A stretch of DNA of 64,000 nucleotides. Origin: a virus. Where the stretch lies: the IMG/VR virus record IMGVR_UViG_3300023301_000008, positions 1 through 64,000 of that record. One strand, written 5' to 3'. The position numbers and the translations under genes were made by a program. The notes under the pieces were generated by a model. The model was not told the origin of the DNA, searched no databases, and was given only the letters and a program-made list of their open reading frames with translations. This document shows, one piece after another, positions 62,230 to 64,000 of the stretch. Positions within the stretch are counted from its first letter, which is position 1. Each line of letters opens with the position of its first letter.

Positions 62230-62605
62230 CAACTATCAAACTGCAGGGTGGCCACTAGGGCCGACCTCCACCATCTACATGGACGGCACAGCGGTATTCA
62301 ACGTGCGTGAATATGGAGAGCCCGGAATCAAGACGACCGTGGTGCTCACGCCCAAACAGGCTGAGGATATCCGCGAGGTCGTGTCTAACGAGATGGACGC
62401 AATGAGCGAATTTGATGCTCGGGAAGTTATGGCCGACGCAATGAAATACCTGAAGCGTGCCAAAGAGGCTGAGGCAAAGCTGGCCGCTATCGAAGAAATT
62501 CTGGAGCCCGAGTGGATACAAGGTAAAGTTCTTCCGGCCTACCTGGGGGCAGAGAATGCTGCTCGAATGGGGGCTATTATGCGGGTATGGAATGATAATG
62601 AGTAA
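62222..62605 (+). CDS. Hypothetical protein, 127 aa
   Basis: Begins MIDNYQTAGWPLGPTS. Coiled-coil-like middle (AMKYLKRAKEAEAKLAAIEEIL). It overlaps both neighbours by 8 bases. Confidence 0.62.
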   Translation: MIDNYQTAGWPLGPTSTIYMDGTAVFNVREYGEPGIKTTVVLTPKQAEDIREVVSNEMDAMSEFDAREVMADAMKYLKRAKEAEAKLAAIEEILEPEWIQGKVLPAYLGAENAARMGAIMRVWNDNE

Positions 62606-62747
62606 ATCTCTGAGAGAGGAGCTTATCGACCTTCAGCTTGCGTCCAAATCAGTCACCAGGTCAGACGGATACAAGTCCATTGTTACTGTGACGAACGAGG
62701 ACGCGGCTGATGCCTTAGAATTTCTAGACGCGAGGGAAGAGAGTTGA
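62598..62747 (+). CDS. Small hypothetical protein, 49 aa
   Basis: Starts MSKSLREELIDLQLA inside the end of the previous gene. Acidic C-terminus (NEDAADALEFLDAREES). Confidence 0.55.
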   Translation: MSKSLREELIDLQLASKSVTRSDGYKSIVTVTNEDAADALEFLDAREES

Positions 62748-62755
62748 GAGTGAAG

Positions 62756-63040
62756 ATGAAGGAACCGATTAGACGATTCAAAAAGAAGCCGGTCGAGATC
62801 GAGGCCATGTGGTTGGGTTCGTATATGTGCGCCCAGGATATCGTGAACTGGATTGGTGGAGACGCGTACGCACGCAACACTCAGGGTGGGAACGGACCTG
62901 TGGCTTTATTCATTCCGACCCTTGAGGGTGTGATGCGAGCCGATATCGGTGACTGGATCATCAAAGGTGTAGAGGGAGAGTTTTATCCTTGTAAGAGCGG
63001 CATATTTGATCATACCTACGAAGAAATCATTGACTTCTGA
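62756..63040 (+). CDS. Conserved phage protein (KKPVEIEAM family), 94 aa
   Basis: RFKKKPVEIEAMWL at the start and DIGDWIIKGVEGEFYPCKSGIF near the end are the signature of a widespread phage protein of unknown function. ATG 62756 chosen; in-frame TTG 62744 (overlapping the previous stop) is an alternative. Confidence 0.78.
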   Translation: MKEPIRRFKKKPVEIEAMWLGSYMCAQDIVNWIGGDAYARNTQGGNGPVALFIPTLEGVMRADIGDWIIKGVEGEFYPCKSGIFDHTYEEIIDF

Positions 63041-63064
63041 TCTAGAGTGTGGGAGGATATAGGC

Positions 63065-63118
63065 GTGCTTAGAGATAAACCACTAGAGGTTATACGGCTG
63101 GGGCGGCGGGTATTCTGA
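63065..63118 (+). CDS. Very small protein, 17 aa
   Basis: GTG start with GGGAGG nine bases upstream; stop overlaps the next ATG (TGATG). Encodes [17 protein letters not shown]. May be only a coupling leader. Confidence 0.4.
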   Translation: MLRDKPLEVIRLGRRVF

Positions 63119-63501
63119 TGGCTTCCGGGGCGGGCTCGAACTCTAGTAAACCTCGGGTCCTCGTAACGGGATCGCGGGACTGGCCGTGGGTGGACGTAAT
63201 CCTCTCAGAACTCCTAGACGTGCGAGAGAACCTGGGGGATTTTATTCTCGTCTCTGGAGCGTGCCCTACCGGAGCGGACAGCATAGCAGAGATGGTGTGC
63301 GAGTGGGAGGGCCTTGAGGTGGAGCGGCACCCGGCCAACTGGTCACTGGGTCGGAGTGCGGGATTCATACGCAACTCGGAGATGGTGAAGCTCGGGGCTA
63401 CCGTATGTGTGGCGTTCATTAAGGACGGGTCTAAGGGCGCAACGCACACGGCTGGTCTAGCTATAGGGGCGGGAATTCCACTGATTAAGTATTCGGCTTG
63501 A
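63118..63501 (+). CDS. SLOG-family protein (DUF2493/YspA-like), 127 aa
   Basis: [30 protein letters not shown] and [10 protein letters not shown] form the nucleotide-binding Rossmann-like SLOG fold. SLOG proteins bind nucleotides or NAD-derived ligands; some act in signalling or defence. Specific role here unknown. Confidence 0.82.
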   Translation: MASGAGSNSSKPRVLVTGSRDWPWVDVILSELLDVRENLGDFILVSGACPTGADSIAEMVCEWEGLEVERHPANWSLGRSAGFIRNSEMVKLGATVCVAFIKDGSKGATHTAGLAIGAGIPLIKYSA

Positions 63502-63527
63502 CATTTATTGTTGAGGTCCTGTAGACT
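63498..63527 (+). promoter_or_regulatory. Promoter of leaderless gene at 63534
   Basis: TTGACA (63498-63503), 18 bases, TAGACT (63522-63527), six bases to ATG. Confidence 0.82.
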
Positions 63528-63533
63528 GTGTTT

Positions 63534-63827
63534 ATGGACCCGAATGATCTAACAACCAACATAGAGCTGCCCTCGGAAAAACTAGGGGAGGCTCTGAATG
63601 TGGCGCACACTGTGATGCTGTTGATGGGCATCAGAGGCGAAGACCGCCTAGAAGTCGCACTCTTCATGGGCTCTCCGGAGTTCCGTGCATGGAAAGCTGA
63701 GCACCGTAAAGAGGTACTGCTTGAGGCGGCGGATACGTGGGACTCACTGCAGACTCCGGAGAACGATCACTACTCTCGCCGTGATACGGCCCTGTGGTTG
63801 ACGGACCTTTCGGACTTGGATGAGTAA
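63534..63827 (+). CDS. Hypothetical protein, 97 aa
   Basis: Begins MDPNDLTTNIELPSEK. Helical with a WKAEHRKEVLLEAADTW segment. Leaderless. The stop overlaps the next start (TAATG). Confidence 0.65.
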   Translation: MDPNDLTTNIELPSEKLGEALNVAHTVMLLMGIRGEDRLEVALFMGSPEFRAWKAEHRKEVLLEAADTWDSLQTPENDHYSRRDTALWLTDLSDLDE

Positions 63828-64000
63828 TGGCCTCTCTAATACTGTGGGTGGTGGCTGCTTTGGCTTTCATGTTTGTGGGCATCTCGATGCCGGGGGTAGT
63901 CAAACGACACAAGCGTGCAAAGATATTGGCTCGCTGGGTACAAGACTTTGAACGGCTTGAGGGTGTGTTCGCTGGGATGACAGCATCTATGCGAGAAATG
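63827..64000 (+). CDS. Membrane protein, truncated by window edge
   Basis: An N-terminal membrane helix (residues 3-24) is followed by a basic helical segment. The reading frame is open at the right edge, so length and function are unknown. Confidence 0.6.
   Translation, partial: MASLILWVVAALAFMFVGISMPGVVKRHKRAKILARWVQDFERLEGVFAGMTASMREM

Overview
The window is a 64 kb piece of a large double-stranded DNA phage that infects an actinobacterium. Phage origin rests on a family A DNA polymerase, a D5-like primase-helicase, Cas4/Sak4/SSB recombination genes, rIIA/rIIB homologues, free-standing homing endonucleases, inteins and very tight gene packing. The actinobacterial host is inferred from two WhiB-like proteins, a DUF2637 membrane protein, ThyX and class Ib ribonucleotide reductase genes (nrdHIEF). 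Base composition looks close to balanced, but I did not compute it.

Layout. 0-9 kb (+): replication and recombination: PolA with intein, RuvC-like resolvase, SNF2 helicase, Cas4-like nuclease, Sak4-like ATPase, SSB. 9-12 kb: WhiB, then minus-strand phosphoesterase and two membrane proteins. 12.5-15 kb: primase-helicase. 15-28.4 kb: a tRNA array of 42 recognisable or degenerate tRNAs, interrupted by HNH/endonuclease VII-type homing genes, MazG-like and ThyX genes, an AAA ATPase, a macro-domain protein and several small genes. 28.4-30.8 kb: tandem structured RNAs followed by a TROVE/Ro60-type protein split into two genes. 31-43 kb (mostly -): PIF1 helicase, two EDxHD homing endonucleases, nrdF, intein-bearing nrdE, nrdI, nrdH, small membrane and zinc proteins. 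43-64 kb (mostly +): many short genes, PRPP-synthetase-like and truncated NAMPT genes, glycosyltransferases, phosphoesterases, HAD nucleotidases, dNMP kinase, rIIA, rIIB and a CCA-adding enzyme.

The most striking system is RNA-based. Four consecutive RNA elements at 28463-28987 each have complementary ends and a shared internal motif. They sit directly upstream of a split Ro (TROVE) gene. One of them (28678-28809) and a separate element inside the tRNA array (17475-17565) have tRNA parts in circularly permuted order: T arm, 3' acceptor strand, tetraloop, 5' acceptor strand, D arm, with a long helix where the anticodon arm should be. This is the architecture I associate with bacterial Y RNAs (YrlA), so the phage seems to carry a Ro protein with an array of Y RNAs. 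The same genome has tRNAs for all 20 amino acids, almost none with encoded CCA, plus a CCA-adding enzyme, an RlaP-like nucleotidyltransferase and a macro-domain protein. I infer a coordinated tRNA/RNA maintenance programme.

Regulation. A recurring promoter (TTGACA/T, 17 bp, TAGACT-like -10) is easy to see. At about 25 genes the -10 box ends 6-7 bases before the start codon with no Shine-Dalgarno site, so these messages should be leaderless. Other genes are translationally coupled through ATGA/TAATG overlaps.
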